A stretch of 9,462 nucleotides of DNA from Cyclobacteriaceae bacterium. Its GTDB lineage: Bacteria; Bacteroidota; Bacteroidia; Cytophagales; Cyclobacteriaceae. Position numbers and translations under genes: made by a program. The stretch spans positions 1 to 9,462 of the forward strand of contig VFKK01000181.1 of NCBI GenBank assembly GCA_009885605.1, written 5' to 3'. Shown one piece after another: positions 1 through 6,403 of the stretch (position 1 is the first letter of the stretch; each line of letters begins with the position of its first letter). The notes beneath the pieces are model-generated. The model made no database searches and was not told where the DNA came from. It saw only the letters and a program-made list of their open reading frames with translations.

Positions 1-1
1 G

Positions 2-526
2 CTAAGAGGGGATGAAATGACAGTTGGTCGCCTTGACTCACGGTACAAAGGAATGAATATTGATCCGATGTCAATGAATTCGTTCACGGATCCTCAGAGT
101 GATGCGATTTCACCGGCTTACACGATGGGATTTCTTGATTATTATCATGGAGCGTTGGGCGTGAGCAAGGATTTGCATTATGCCACTTCTGCCTATTCCA
201 AGGAAGGTTTCAAATGGGATTGGAAGCATCAGGGAAATAACTTCTGGGGAGCAGATGCCGCCGTGACCACTGTGCCTGATATGGAAGATGCTCTCAGCAA
301 GGATCCGAATGTGAAGATTCTGATTATGAACGGATATTATGATTTGGCTACTGTTTTTCACGGAGTGGAGCATTCCATTTCTCATATCGATTTGCCTAAA
401 TCCGCTACCGATCGGATCATTATGACTTACTACGAAGCAGGTCATATGATGTACACACATTTGCCTTCGGCAAAGCTTTTCCGTGAGGATTTGAAGAAAT
501 TTATTCAGGATACAACAAGAAAATAA
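2..526 (+). CDS. Serine carboxypeptidase-like protein, peptidase family S10 (3' part only)
   Basis: This is the C-terminal part, about 174 residues, of an alpha/beta-hydrolase resembling serine carboxypeptidases of family S10. The reading frame is already open at base 2, so the ATG at 17 is internal and the true start lies outside the window. S10 proteins are usually near 450-520 residues, so about a third is visible. The last two members of the catalytic triad can be seen: the Asp in NGYYDLAT (codon 341-343) and the His in YEAGHMMYTH (codon 443-445). The nucleophilic Ser would lie upstream. A TVGRLDSRYKG segment at the left edge fits the Bacteroidota S10 group. Such enzymes are usually exported and remove C-terminal residues from peptides, but the substrate here is unknown. 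The next gene starts one base after the stop, so the two are probably co-transcribed. Confidence 0.85.
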   Translation, partial: LRGDEMTVGRLDSRYKGMNIDPMSMNSFTDPQSDAISPAYTMGFLDYYHGALGVSKDLHYATSAYSKEGFKWDWKHQGNNFWGADAAVTTVPDMEDALSKDPNVKILIMNGYYDLATVFHGVEHSISHIDLPKSATDRIIMTYYEAGHMMYTHLPSAKLFREDLKKFIQDTTRK

Positions 527-527
527 G

Positions 528-1667
528 ATGAAAAAAACCGGCATTCACTCAAAAAATGAGTATACCCCATTGTTGAAAAAAACCCTGATTGGATGCTGGG
601 CATTTTTTATTTTTTCCTGTGCTGAAGCTCAAAAGCCTGCCACGCCTATTCCTGCAAACTTGTATTTTCCTCCAATCGAATCTTCCGATTGGGAAGCAAC
701 TTTACCGAAAAGTTTGGGTTGGAATGAAGCTGAATTAGCAAAGCTATTGGAGTGGCTTCCCACTCAAAATACCAGGGCTTTTATCATTTTGAAAGATGGC
801 AAAATCGTCGTGGAAGAATATTGGGGAAATAGGTTGACCGGACTGGGAACCATGGACCAAAACTCGTTTTGGTATTGGGCTTCGGCAGGCAAAACCCTCA
901 CGGCAGCATTGATTGGAATCGCTCAGGAAGAAAAACTACTGAACATCAATGACCGGACAGATAAGTACCTGGGTTCGGGATGGACTTCATTGACCTCAGG
1001 ACAGGAGCGAGATATCAAACTGATTCATCAATTGACGATGACCACAGGATTGGATGATCGGGTGGAAAATCTGGATGATACCTCTTCCGGCTCGCTAAAG
1101 TACATGGCTAAACCAGGATCGCGCTGGAGCTATCATAATGCTGCCTACACGCTTTTGGAGAATGTCGTTATGAAGGCTTCGGGTAAAAGCTATCAGGCAT
1201 ATTTCGAAGAGAAGATTGGGAAAAAGATCGGAATGAAAGGGCTTTGGCAGCAGACCGGCTTGAATAATGTCTATTACAGCGATGCCAGATCTTTTGCTAG
1301 ATTTGGATTGCTACTTTTGGCAAATGGAAATTGGCGAGGTGCAAAAGTCTGGTCGGGGAATTATTTTACTTCCCTTTCCAACTCCTCTCAAAAGCTAAAT
1401 CTTAGCTACGGGTATCTGACCTGGCTGAACGGAAAAAGTTCCTACATGGTACCCGGCCCTCAGACGGTTTTTCCTGGAATGTTAATACCTCAGGCTCCGG
1501 CTGATATGTATCAGGCTATGGGAAAGAATGGACAATTTTTGATGGTGATTCCTTCCCAAAATATGGTGATTATCAGGATGGGAGGATCGGGGGATAATTC
1601 TCTGGTCCCATTTTTATTGATTCGGGATATTTGGGACAGGTTGAATCCCGTGCTTCCAAAAAATTAA
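528..1667 (+). CDS. Exported serine hydrolase of the beta-lactamase / penicillin-binding-protein fold (class C-like)
   Basis: The 379-residue product has the active-site layout of the beta-lactamase-related family. The SxxK motif is S119-A-G-K122, in an FWYWASAGKT context; the YxN motif is Y202-H-N204. A KNG at 333-335, in GKNGQFLMVIP, occupies the place of the KTG/HxG third motif. The N-terminus has a basic stretch, then a hydrophobic run (about 19-30) ending in FIFSC-AEA-QK. C31 could be lipidated (imperfect lipobox, Phe at -2), or signal peptidase I could cut after AEA at 34; either way export is predicted. The family includes esterases, D-amino-acid peptidases and beta-lactamases, and the sequence does not decide among these, so resistance should not be assumed. 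It begins one base after the preceding S10 peptidase stop, which suggests co-expression. No clear Shine-Dalgarno is visible, as is common in Bacteroidota. Confidence 0.88.
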   Translation: MKKTGIHSKNEYTPLLKKTLIGCWAFFIFSCAEAQKPATPIPANLYFPPIESSDWEATLPKSLGWNEAELAKLLEWLPTQNTRAFIILKDGKIVVEEYWGNRLTGLGTMDQNSFWYWASAGKTLTAALIGIAQEEKLLNINDRTDKYLGSGWTSLTSGQERDIKLIHQLTMTTGLDDRVENLDDTSSGSLKYMAKPGSRWSYHNAAYTLLENVVMKASGKSYQAYFEEKIGKKIGMKGLWQQTGLNNVYYSDARSFARFGLLLLANGNWRGAKVWSGNYFTSLSNSSQKLNLSYGYLTWLNGKSSYMVPGPQTVFPGMLIPQAPADMYQAMGKNGQFLMVIPSQNMVIIRMGGSGDNSLVPFLLIRDIWDRLNPVLPKN

Positions 1668-1723
1668 TTGACTGGAAATAAGTCTTAGGGGAATTGAATT
1701 TCCGAAAAGTGGAATAAAGCGTC

Positions 1724-2107
1724 TTAATATTTTTCGAGTTGCGAATAAATTTTATCCAGGGTCAGAGGCTTTTCTAAAAAGCCTGAGACGATTTGATATT
1801 CTTTCGCTTTTTGGCGATCCTGATAATCTATTGAGCTTGATAAGATTACAATTTTGTCTTGACGGTGGGGAAAAACCTCGCTGTACTTTTCTAAAAACTC
1901 CCAACCATTTAATACCGGCATATTGATGTCGAGAAATATAAGAATTTGGTTTTCAGAGGGCAGAGTTTCAATTTGAACCAATGCTTCTTCTCCCTCCAAA
2001 AATTCTATTATTTGGTTCGTAATACCCACTTTTCCAAGCAGCCTTTTATTGATTAGGTTGTTGATGGGATCGTCGTCCACTAAAAAAATAGCATCAAACT
2101 GAATCAT
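1724..2107 (-). CDS. Single-domain (CheY-like) response regulator
   Basis: The 127-residue product is a stand-alone phosphoreceiver domain with no output domain. The acidic pocket is D11-D12-D13 in FLVDDDPIN. The phospho-acceptor is D60, in LIFLDINMPVLNGW. The switch Ser/Thr is S90 or S91 (VILSSS), and the conserved Lys is K113 in FLEKPL. Length and spacing match canonical receiver domains. Such proteins pass phosphate or bind a partner, commonly a histidine kinase or phosphotransfer protein, but no kinase gene lies in the window, so the partner is unknown. The gene converges on the serine hydrolase with a 56-bp gap. It lies downstream of groEL on the same strand but beyond a strong terminator, so its own promoter is expected between 2108 and 2228; none could be assigned with confidence. 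Confidence 0.92.
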   Translation of the reverse strand: MIQFDAIFLVDDDPINNLINKRLLGKVGITNQIIEFLEGEEALVQIETLPSENQILIFLDINMPVLNGWEFLEKYSEVFPHRQDKIVILSSSIDYQDRQKAKEYQIVSGFLEKPLTLDKIYSQLEKY

Positions 2108-2231
2108 TTAATTTTATAATCTATCAAAATCCGGTGTTAAGTAGGGCAAAATACAATTTATTCCCATTCCGAGAAAAAAGTTTGGGTTCCTTTTAATCAA
2201 TTGTTTTATTATGACTCTTTATCAGATAAAT

Positions 2232-2259
2232 AAAAAAGGAGACCGTAAGGTCTCCTTTT
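2232..2259 (-). terminator. Intrinsic terminator of groES-groEL
   Basis: A perfect 11-bp inverted repeat, AAAAGGAGACC (2234-2244) and GGTCTCCTTTT (2249-2259), encloses a 4-nt loop. Read on the minus strand, the stem is followed by a run of six T. It begins 20 nt past the groEL stop codon and separates groEL from the response regulator gene. Confidence 0.93.
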
Positions 2260-2278
2260 AATTATTGAAGGTTTTGAA

Positions 2279-3907
2279 TTACATCATTCCACCCATTCCT
2301 CCGCCACCCATTGGAGGCATAGCATGTCCGTCTTCTTTGACGTCTGCTACAACACACTCAGTGGTAAGAAGAAGTGCTGCAATTGATGCTGCATTTTCCA
2401 AAGCCAAACGAGTCACTTTTGTTGGGTCAATAACGCCTGCTTTGAATAGATCTTCGTAAACATCTGTTCTTGCATTGAAACCGAAATTGCCTTTGTGCTC
2501 TTTAATTTTATTGATCACCACGGATGGCTCACCACCAGCATTGGAAACAATTGTTCTCAAAGGAGATTCGATAGCCTGTCTGATGATGTTGATACCAGTA
2601 TCTTCATCTTCATTCAATCCTTTAAGTTTGTCAAGGACTTCGCCAGCTCTGATCAGAGCAACACCACCACCAACTACCACACCTTCTTGTACGGCAGCTC
2701 TTGTTGCGTGAAGCGCATCATCAACTCTGTCTTTCTTTTCTTTCATTTCTACTTCAGTAGCAGCACCGATATAAAGGATAGCTACACCACCAGAAAGCTT
2801 AGCAAGTCTTTCCTGAAGTTTTTCTCTGTCGTAGTCAGAAGTAGTTTTTTCAATTTGAGCTTTGATCTCATTGATTCTGCCTTTGATAGTAGAAGAATCA
2901 CCAGCTCCGTTTACCAAAGTAGTGTTGTCTTTGTCTATGCTGATTTTCTCAGCACGGCCAAGCATATCAGGAGTAGCATTTTCCAATTTGAAACCTCTCT
3001 CCTCAGAAATAACGGTTCCTCCTGTCAATACAGCGATGTCTTCCAACATTGCTTTTCTTCTGTCACCGAATCCTGGAGCTTTCACAGCAGCTACTTTCAA
3101 AGCGCCTCTGATTTTGTTTACTACCAAAGTTGCAAGGGCTTCTCCATCTACATCTTCAGAGATGATCAACAAAGGCTTACCTGACTGAGCGATAGGCTCA
3201 AGTATTGGAAGCAATTCCTTCATTGAAGAAATCTTCTTGTCGTAAATCAGGATATATGGATTATCCAATTCAACTTCCATTTTCTCCGTGTTGGTCACGA
3301 AGTATGGAGAAAGATAACCTCTGTCAAACTGCATACCTTCTACAGTCTTCACGTCAGTTTCTGTTCCTTTTGCTTCCTCAACTGTGATCACCCCATCTTT
3401 ACCCACTTTGTCCATTGCGTCAGAAATCATCTTACCGATTTCTTCGTCATTGTTTGCAGATACAGTAGCTACTTGAGCGATTTCTTTTGAAGTAGAGATT
3501 TCTTTAGAGTTTGCCTTCAACTGAGCCACAACAGCAGCTACAGCTTTATCAATTCCTCTTTTAAGATCCATTGGGTTTGCACCCGCAGCTACGTTTTTGA
3601 TACCAACGCTGAAAATTGACTGAGCCAAAACGGTTGCAGTTGTAGTTCCGTCACCTGCATTATCGGCAGTTTTAGAAGCTACTTCTTTTACCAACTGCGC
3701 CCCCATGTTTTCGATAGGCTCTGACAATTCGATCTCTTTTGCCACTGAAACCCCATCTTTGGTAATCATTGGAGCTCCGAATTTCTTGTCTATGATAACG
3801 TTACGTCCTTTTGGACCCAAAGTCACTTTTACTGCATCAGCCAAGGCGTCTACACCTTTTTTGAGTCTGTCTCTTGCGTCTGTATTGAAAAATAATTGCT
3901 TAGCCAT
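2279..3907 (-). CDS. groEL: Chaperonin GroEL (Hsp60, 60 kDa subunit)
   Basis: This is a complete 542-residue GroEL, the ATP-driven cytoplasmic folding chamber that works with GroES. Length matches the family (about 540-550). Visible signatures include the start MAKQLFFNTDARDRLKKG, the nucleotide-binding VTLGPKGRNV, D51 in TKDG, D86-GTTT in NAGDGTTTATVLA, and the catalytic Asp equivalent to E. coli D398 at D397 (VDDALHATRAA). GGGVALIRA follows at 413-421. The flexible C-terminal tail is Gly/Met rich (MGGGGMGGMM), as usual. It lies 32 nt downstream of groES on the same strand and ends just before a strong terminator, giving a classical two-gene operon. The leader before the ATG is A-rich with no Shine-Dalgarno. 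The gene looks intact. Confidence 0.99.
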   Translation of the reverse strand: MAKQLFFNTDARDRLKKGVDALADAVKVTLGPKGRNVIIDKKFGAPMITKDGVSVAKEIELSEPIENMGAQLVKEVASKTADNAGDGTTTATVLAQSIFSVGIKNVAAGANPMDLKRGIDKAVAAVVAQLKANSKEISTSKEIAQVATVSANNDEEIGKMISDAMDKVGKDGVITVEEAKGTETDVKTVEGMQFDRGYLSPYFVTNTEKMEVELDNPYILIYDKKISSMKELLPILEPIAQSGKPLLIISEDVDGEALATLVVNKIRGALKVAAVKAPGFGDRRKAMLEDIAVLTGGTVISEERGFKLENATPDMLGRAEKISIDKDNTTLVNGAGDSSTIKGRINEIKAQIEKTTSDYDREKLQERLAKLSGGVAILYIGAATEVEMKEKKDRVDDALHATRAAVQEGVVVGGGVALIRAGEVLDKLKGLNEDEDTGINIIRQAIESPLRTIVSNAGGEPSVVINKIKEHKGNFGFNARTDVYEDLFKAGVIDPTKVTRLALENAASIAALLLTTECVVADVKEDGHAMPPMGGGGMGGMM

Positions 3908-3939
3908 TATTGGTTTTTGTTAAGTTATTGGTTGATTGA

Positions 3940-4218
3940 TTAAAGGATGGCGAAGATGTCCGACTCTCTCATAATGAGATAGTCACCACCGTCAACGGTC
4001 AGTTCGGTTCCGGAATATTTTCCGTACAAAACAGTGTCTCCAACTTTTACAGTCAAGGGTTCATCTTTCTTGCCAGCACCTACTGCGATTACTGTTCCTC
4101 TTTGAGGCTTCTCTTTAGCGGAGTCCGGAATGTAAAGTCCCGAAGACGTTTTTTCTTCAGCTGCAGCTGGTTGTACCAATACCCGATCTGCGAGAGGCTT
4201 GATGTTCACTTTTGACAT
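3940..4218 (-). CDS. groES: Co-chaperonin GroES (Hsp10, 10 kDa subunit)
   Basis: The 92-residue product is a typical GroES, which forms the heptameric lid of the GroEL chamber. IKPLADRVLVQP near the N-terminus is the family signature. The mobile loop at about 17-34 (EEKTSSGLYIPDSA) carries the hydrophobic tripeptide LYI (28-30) that docks on GroEL. YGKYSGTEL and the terminal RESDIFAIL are also characteristic. It is the first gene of groES-groEL. Its upstream region (4219-4437) holds a sigma-54-like promoter sequence and two inverted repeats, and no exact CIRCE element (TTAGCACTC-N9-GAGTGCTAA) is present. There is no evident Shine-Dalgarno; the 15 nt before the ATG are AT-rich. Confidence 0.98.
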   Translation of the reverse strand: MSKVNIKPLADRVLVQPAAAEEKTSSGLYIPDSAKEKPQRGTVIAVGAGKKDEPLTVKVGDTVLYGKYSGTELTVDGGDYLIMRESDIFAIL

Positions 4219-4262
4219 AATATGAATTTGTTTAAGGTTAGATTAAAACGTATTACCCCTCA

Positions 4263-4279
4263 CGCACTTCCTGTGCCAA
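4263..4279 (-). promoter_or_regulatory. Candidate sigma-54 (-24/-12) promoter for groES-groEL
   Basis: Read on the groES strand the sequence is TTGGCACAGGAAGTGCG. The -24 part matches the sigma-54 consensus YTGGCAC at all seven positions. The -12 part is GTGC against TTGC. Exactly ten bases separate the invariant GG from the GC, as sigma-54 requires. A start site about 12 nt downstream of the GC, near 4252, would give a leader of about 35 nt before the groES ATG. The same stretch can also be read as a sigma-70-like TTGGCA-N18-TAATAC, and a TACGTTTT (4245-4252 complement) partly resembles the Bacteroidota -7 element TAnnTTTG, so a housekeeping promoter may overlap. No activity is shown by sequence alone. 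Confidence 0.5.
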
Positions 4280-4283
4280 GGAG

Positions 4284-4310
4284 CGATTTGTCTCAAAGGC
4301 TGACAAATCG
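4284..4310. promoter_or_regulatory. Perfect 9-N9-9 inverted repeat, likely operator or activator site
   Basis: CGATTTGTC (4284-4292) and GACAAATCG (4302-4310) form a perfect 9-bp inverted repeat with a 9-nt spacer. The size and spacing are those of a dimeric-regulator site and, by coincidence or not, of CIRCE, but the bases are not those of CIRCE. It is not followed by a T-run on either strand, so it is unlikely to be a terminator. It lies 4 bp upstream of the -24 element of the sigma-54-like groES promoter, centred about 45 bp upstream of the predicted start. Confidence 0.6.
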
Positions 4311-4350
4311 GCTGTAAAAATCAAAAATCTCCATCGGTTTTCAGAATTTT

Positions 4351-4372
4351 TTTGACAAATGGTCCTGTCAAA
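4351..4372. promoter_or_regulatory. Second inverted repeat TTTGACA-N8-TGTCAAA in the groES upstream region
   Basis: A perfect 7-bp inverted repeat with an 8-nt spacer. Its left arm continues as TGACAAATGG, sharing TGACAAAT with the right arm of the 9-N9-9 repeat (TGACAAATCG). Further partial copies follow: GTCAAA at 4381-4386 and TGTCA at 4396-4400. It is centred about 110 bp upstream of the predicted groES start and 76 bp before the ATG of the divergent gene, so it could serve either. The reading as a binding site is inferred. Confidence 0.45.
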
Positions 4373-4437
4373 TTTTCTCAGTCAAAGGTGAAAAATGTCA
4401 GATTTTAGTAATTTATGGTAAACCTTTAAACACCTAT

Positions 4438-5148
4438 ATGAAATCACTTCCCAAAAACTGGATCACAGAAGGTCTGATTGATTTTGAATACAAGAAGTAC
4501 CAGTTACTTTCCTATCTGCAGGAAACCGACAAGCAGTTTAAAGCTGTCAAACTTTATCCCGTTCTGGGTGAATTGATAGAGCACCATCGCCTTCTTGATG
4601 AATTGAGATCCGGGAAAACTGAATTGCGAAATCTTTTTCCGAAGGCACTCAACGGAATAGATTTGGAAAATATTCAGCTGCACTACAAGCCTCAGATTCA
4701 GGATGATGAGGTAATGAAAGAAATTACTTTGATTACGGAATATGCACTTCCAAAATTATCAGGACAAATAGACGAGGGGAAAGCGATCTACAATTATGTG
4801 GAGGAGCAGGTAGAATTTGAGCCGGTAGGAATTCAGCCGCTTTACAACAAGGAGGGCTTTATTCTGCTTTCCACAGAATTATCAAGAGATATTCATGCGT
4901 TTCGATACAAGTCTAATTTGCTTCAGATGGCAGGAGAAAGATTTCGAAGTATCACTATGTGGTTGGTTGGAATTTATCAAAGGACGATTGTAAATACTAT
5001 GGAAAAAATCAAAATGCAGCTGATTCGTGATATCAAAGAATTGCCAAATCCGGCTACTTGGCGATTGCACAGTCACCAGGATTTTCCGATTGAAGAGACC
5101 TTACTACCGATCAGTAAGAGGCTACTTCTCCGGTCAGTTTCTGAATGA
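4438..5148 (+). CDS. Uncharacterised cytoplasmic protein divergent from groES
   Basis: The 236-residue product was not recognised as any named family. It has no signal peptide or membrane segment. It looks largely alpha-helical and charged, with conspicuous tracts such as YPVLGELIEHHRLLDELRSG (40-59) and an aromatic/basic C-terminal half (FRYKSNLLQMAGERFRSITMW). The coding frame is intact from the ATG at 4438 to the TGA. The start is preceded by an AT-rich leader with no Shine-Dalgarno. It is divergent from groES across 219 bp that contain two inverted repeats, so the two could share regulation. It converges on secG, and a hairpin lies between them. Clean coding over 700 bp with no competing long frame supports a real gene, probably a lineage-restricted conserved protein. 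Confidence 0.85.
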   Translation: MKSLPKNWITEGLIDFEYKKYQLLSYLQETDKQFKAVKLYPVLGELIEHHRLLDELRSGKTELRNLFPKALNGIDLENIQLHYKPQIQDDEVMKEITLITEYALPKLSGQIDEGKAIYNYVEEQVEFEPVGIQPLYNKEGFILLSTELSRDIHAFRYKSNLLQMAGERFRSITMWLVGIYQRTIVNTMEKIKMQLIRDIKELPNPATWRLHSHQDFPIEETLLPISKRLLLRSVSE

Positions 5149-5167
5149 GTCGTCAATTCATAGGCAT

Positions 5168-5196
5168 AAAAAAAGTCTGCTCATTGAGCAGACTTT
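5168..5196 (-). terminator. Intrinsic terminator of the miaB-secG operon
   Basis: AAAGTCTGCTC (5172-5182) and GAGCAGACTTT (5186-5196) form a perfect 11-bp stem with a 3-nt loop. On the minus strand the GC-rich stem runs into seven T, so it ends the operon 27 nt after the secG stop. On the plus strand the hairpin also follows the gene ending at 5148, but only TTTCCTCTT comes after it, so termination in that direction is less certain. Confidence 0.92.
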
Positions 5197-5222
5197 CCTC
5201 TTATAGGTTTTTGAGAAGGATT

Positions 5223-5588
5223 TTAATTTCCTCCTGAAGTAGTGTCTTCTGTAGTGGTTTCCTCAGTAGCTGCCGGAAGCACACTTTCTGTTTCTCCAAA
5301 AGCAGGAGCTACAACTTGTTGCTTGGCACTTTCAATGTTTGGGGAAGTGAATTGGTTTGACTGATCTTCGTTGATGAAGGCTGAGGAAGCTAATGCTAAA
5401 ACAAGAATTGAGACCGCCAAGATCCAGGTTGCTTTTTCAAGAACGTTTCCGGTACGTGTTACACCCATGATTTGAGTTGCGTTGCCTCCAAAAGCTGCAC
5501 CAACACCGCCTTTTGAGTTTTGACCCAGAATTACCAATATCAGTAATACTGCAAGAATTAGGATAATGGTGATGAATAAAGTAAACAT
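5223..5588 (-). CDS. secG: Protein-export membrane protein SecG
   Basis: SecG is the small auxiliary subunit of the SecYEG translocon in the inner membrane and assists SecA-driven export. The 121-residue product has two membrane segments (about 2-22 and 53-71). They flank the conserved cytoplasmic loop QNSKGGVGAAFGG (23-35), followed by a Q-MGVTRTGNVLEKATW stretch typical of SecG. After the second segment comes a hydrophilic tail of about 48 residues rich in Glu, Thr and Ser, longer than in E. coli SecG but of a kind seen in Bacteroidota. It is the last gene of the operon, 11 nt downstream of the preceding hypothetical gene and just ahead of a terminator. Confidence 0.95.
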   Translation of the reverse strand: MFTLFITIILILAVLLILVILGQNSKGGVGAAFGGNATQIMGVTRTGNVLEKATWILAVSILVLALASSAFINEDQSNQFTSPNIESAKQQVVAPAFGETESVLPAATEETTTEDTTSGGN

Positions 5589-5599
5589 ATCAGTGAGTG

Positions 5600-6373
5600 T
5601 TAATCTTTCAGTTTTTCAATTAAGTCCGCAAAGTAAGCCCTTTTATCCGGAAACTTCAAACTCAATTTCTCATAAATTTCTTCGGCCATTTTCTTTTTGC
5701 CTTGATTTACGAGAAGTTTTGCAAAGGATTCGGTGAGTAAATTATCGTGAAACTTGGTACTCGAAGCCGCAAGATTTTCAGTGTTTTGATTTGCCTCAAT
5801 TTCTTTGATGGTTGCCAGCTTGATGTCTTTTTTGCTGAATGCCTTGATCAAATCTATCTGCTCCTGCATTTTGCTATCAACGATCACTTTCTTTTCCTTC
5901 CTTTTGATCGTTTCAATTAAGTCGTCAGCGGGAAGTTTTCTTCGCTTTGCTTTTGCTTTTTGAGGATCTGCTTCGGCTTTAGGGTCGATATCTTCAGGCT
6001 TTTGACCTTTCATATCCTCACCAAGTTTTTTCAACGATTGGGTGAGAAGTGATGCGTCCGGTTTATCATTTCGTTCCTCTGGAAGCAGATCGACTTCCTC
6101 ATTGGGTTTCTTTTCAGATTCTGCCTTTAAGCCGGCTGTGTCAGAATTCTCAATCAGATTTTTTAGCCAAATTCGATCCGGGCTATTAATGGCAGCTTGG
6201 CCCAAACTCGGTGATTTTTTATCTGGGTCCTTCAAGAAGTCATGGCGGGCAGTAAGAACGAACGGAATCTGAAAATAGGGGAAGTTTTCCTGCACCTTCT
6301 TGACCTGGAGGATTTCGCCTTTCTCCAAAGAATTTTTTCGGGATATAATATCTAAAAACTGGGCTGCGTTCAC
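5600..6373 (-). CDS. Uncharacterised protein with a C-terminal TPR-like helical unit
   Basis: The 257-residue product has no recognised name. It falls into three parts. An N-terminal block (1-75) contains FPYFQIPFVLTARHDF. A long, highly charged, Lys/Glu/Asp/Pro-rich middle (about 85-170) is probably disordered. The C-terminal segment (about 211-245), SFAKLLVNQGKKKMAEEIY, followed by EKLSLKFPDK, resembles a single tetratricopeptide repeat. No signal peptide or membrane helix is evident, so it is probably cytoplasmic. The start codon is GTG at 6373; no in-frame ATG lies between it and the stop of the upstream gene, 30 nt away. Its place between the LptE-like gene and secG suggests a role tied to envelope biogenesis or export, but this is inference from position only. 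Confidence 0.85.
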   Translation of the reverse strand: MNAAQFLDIISRKNSLEKGEILQVKKVQENFPYFQIPFVLTARHDFLKDPDKKSPSLGQAAINSPDRIWLKNLIENSDTAGLKAESEKKPNEEVDLLPEERNDKPDASLLTQSLKKLGEDMKGQKPEDIDPKAEADPQKAKAKRRKLPADDLIETIKRKEKKVIVDSKMQEQIDLIKAFSKKDIKLATIKEIEANQNTENLAASSTKFHDNLLTESFAKLLVNQGKKKMAEEIYEKLSLKFPDKRAYFADLIEKLKD

Positions 6374-6403
6374 TTCGGTGCTTTTGTGTTGAATATAGGG
6401 AAT

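Noticed and set aside
1668..1723. Possible terminator or repeat between the convergent serine hydrolase and response regulator genes (GGGGAATTGAATTTCC; a similar GGAAATAAGTCTTA / GGAATAAAGCGTCTTA pair).
   Set aside because: The stem is only about four clean base pairs with no T-run, and the direct repeat is imperfect and short; neither stands out from AT-rich intergenic DNA.
2108..2160. Promoter for the response regulator (minus strand TTAACA-N16-TATAAA, and a TATTTTG resembling the -7 element).
   Set aside because: The TATAAA would place the start at or beyond the ATG, and the -7-like sequence is one base short of TAnnTTTG and lacks a partner at -33.
2495..3184. A long open frame on the plus strand inside groEL.
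   Set aside because: It is the antisense shadow of a well-conserved groEL frame and its translation has no recognisable protein character.
4219..4437. A classical CIRCE/HrcA operator before groES.
   Set aside because: No TTAGCACTC or GAGTGCTAA arms are present on either strand; only the arm and spacer sizes of the 9-N9-9 repeat resemble it.
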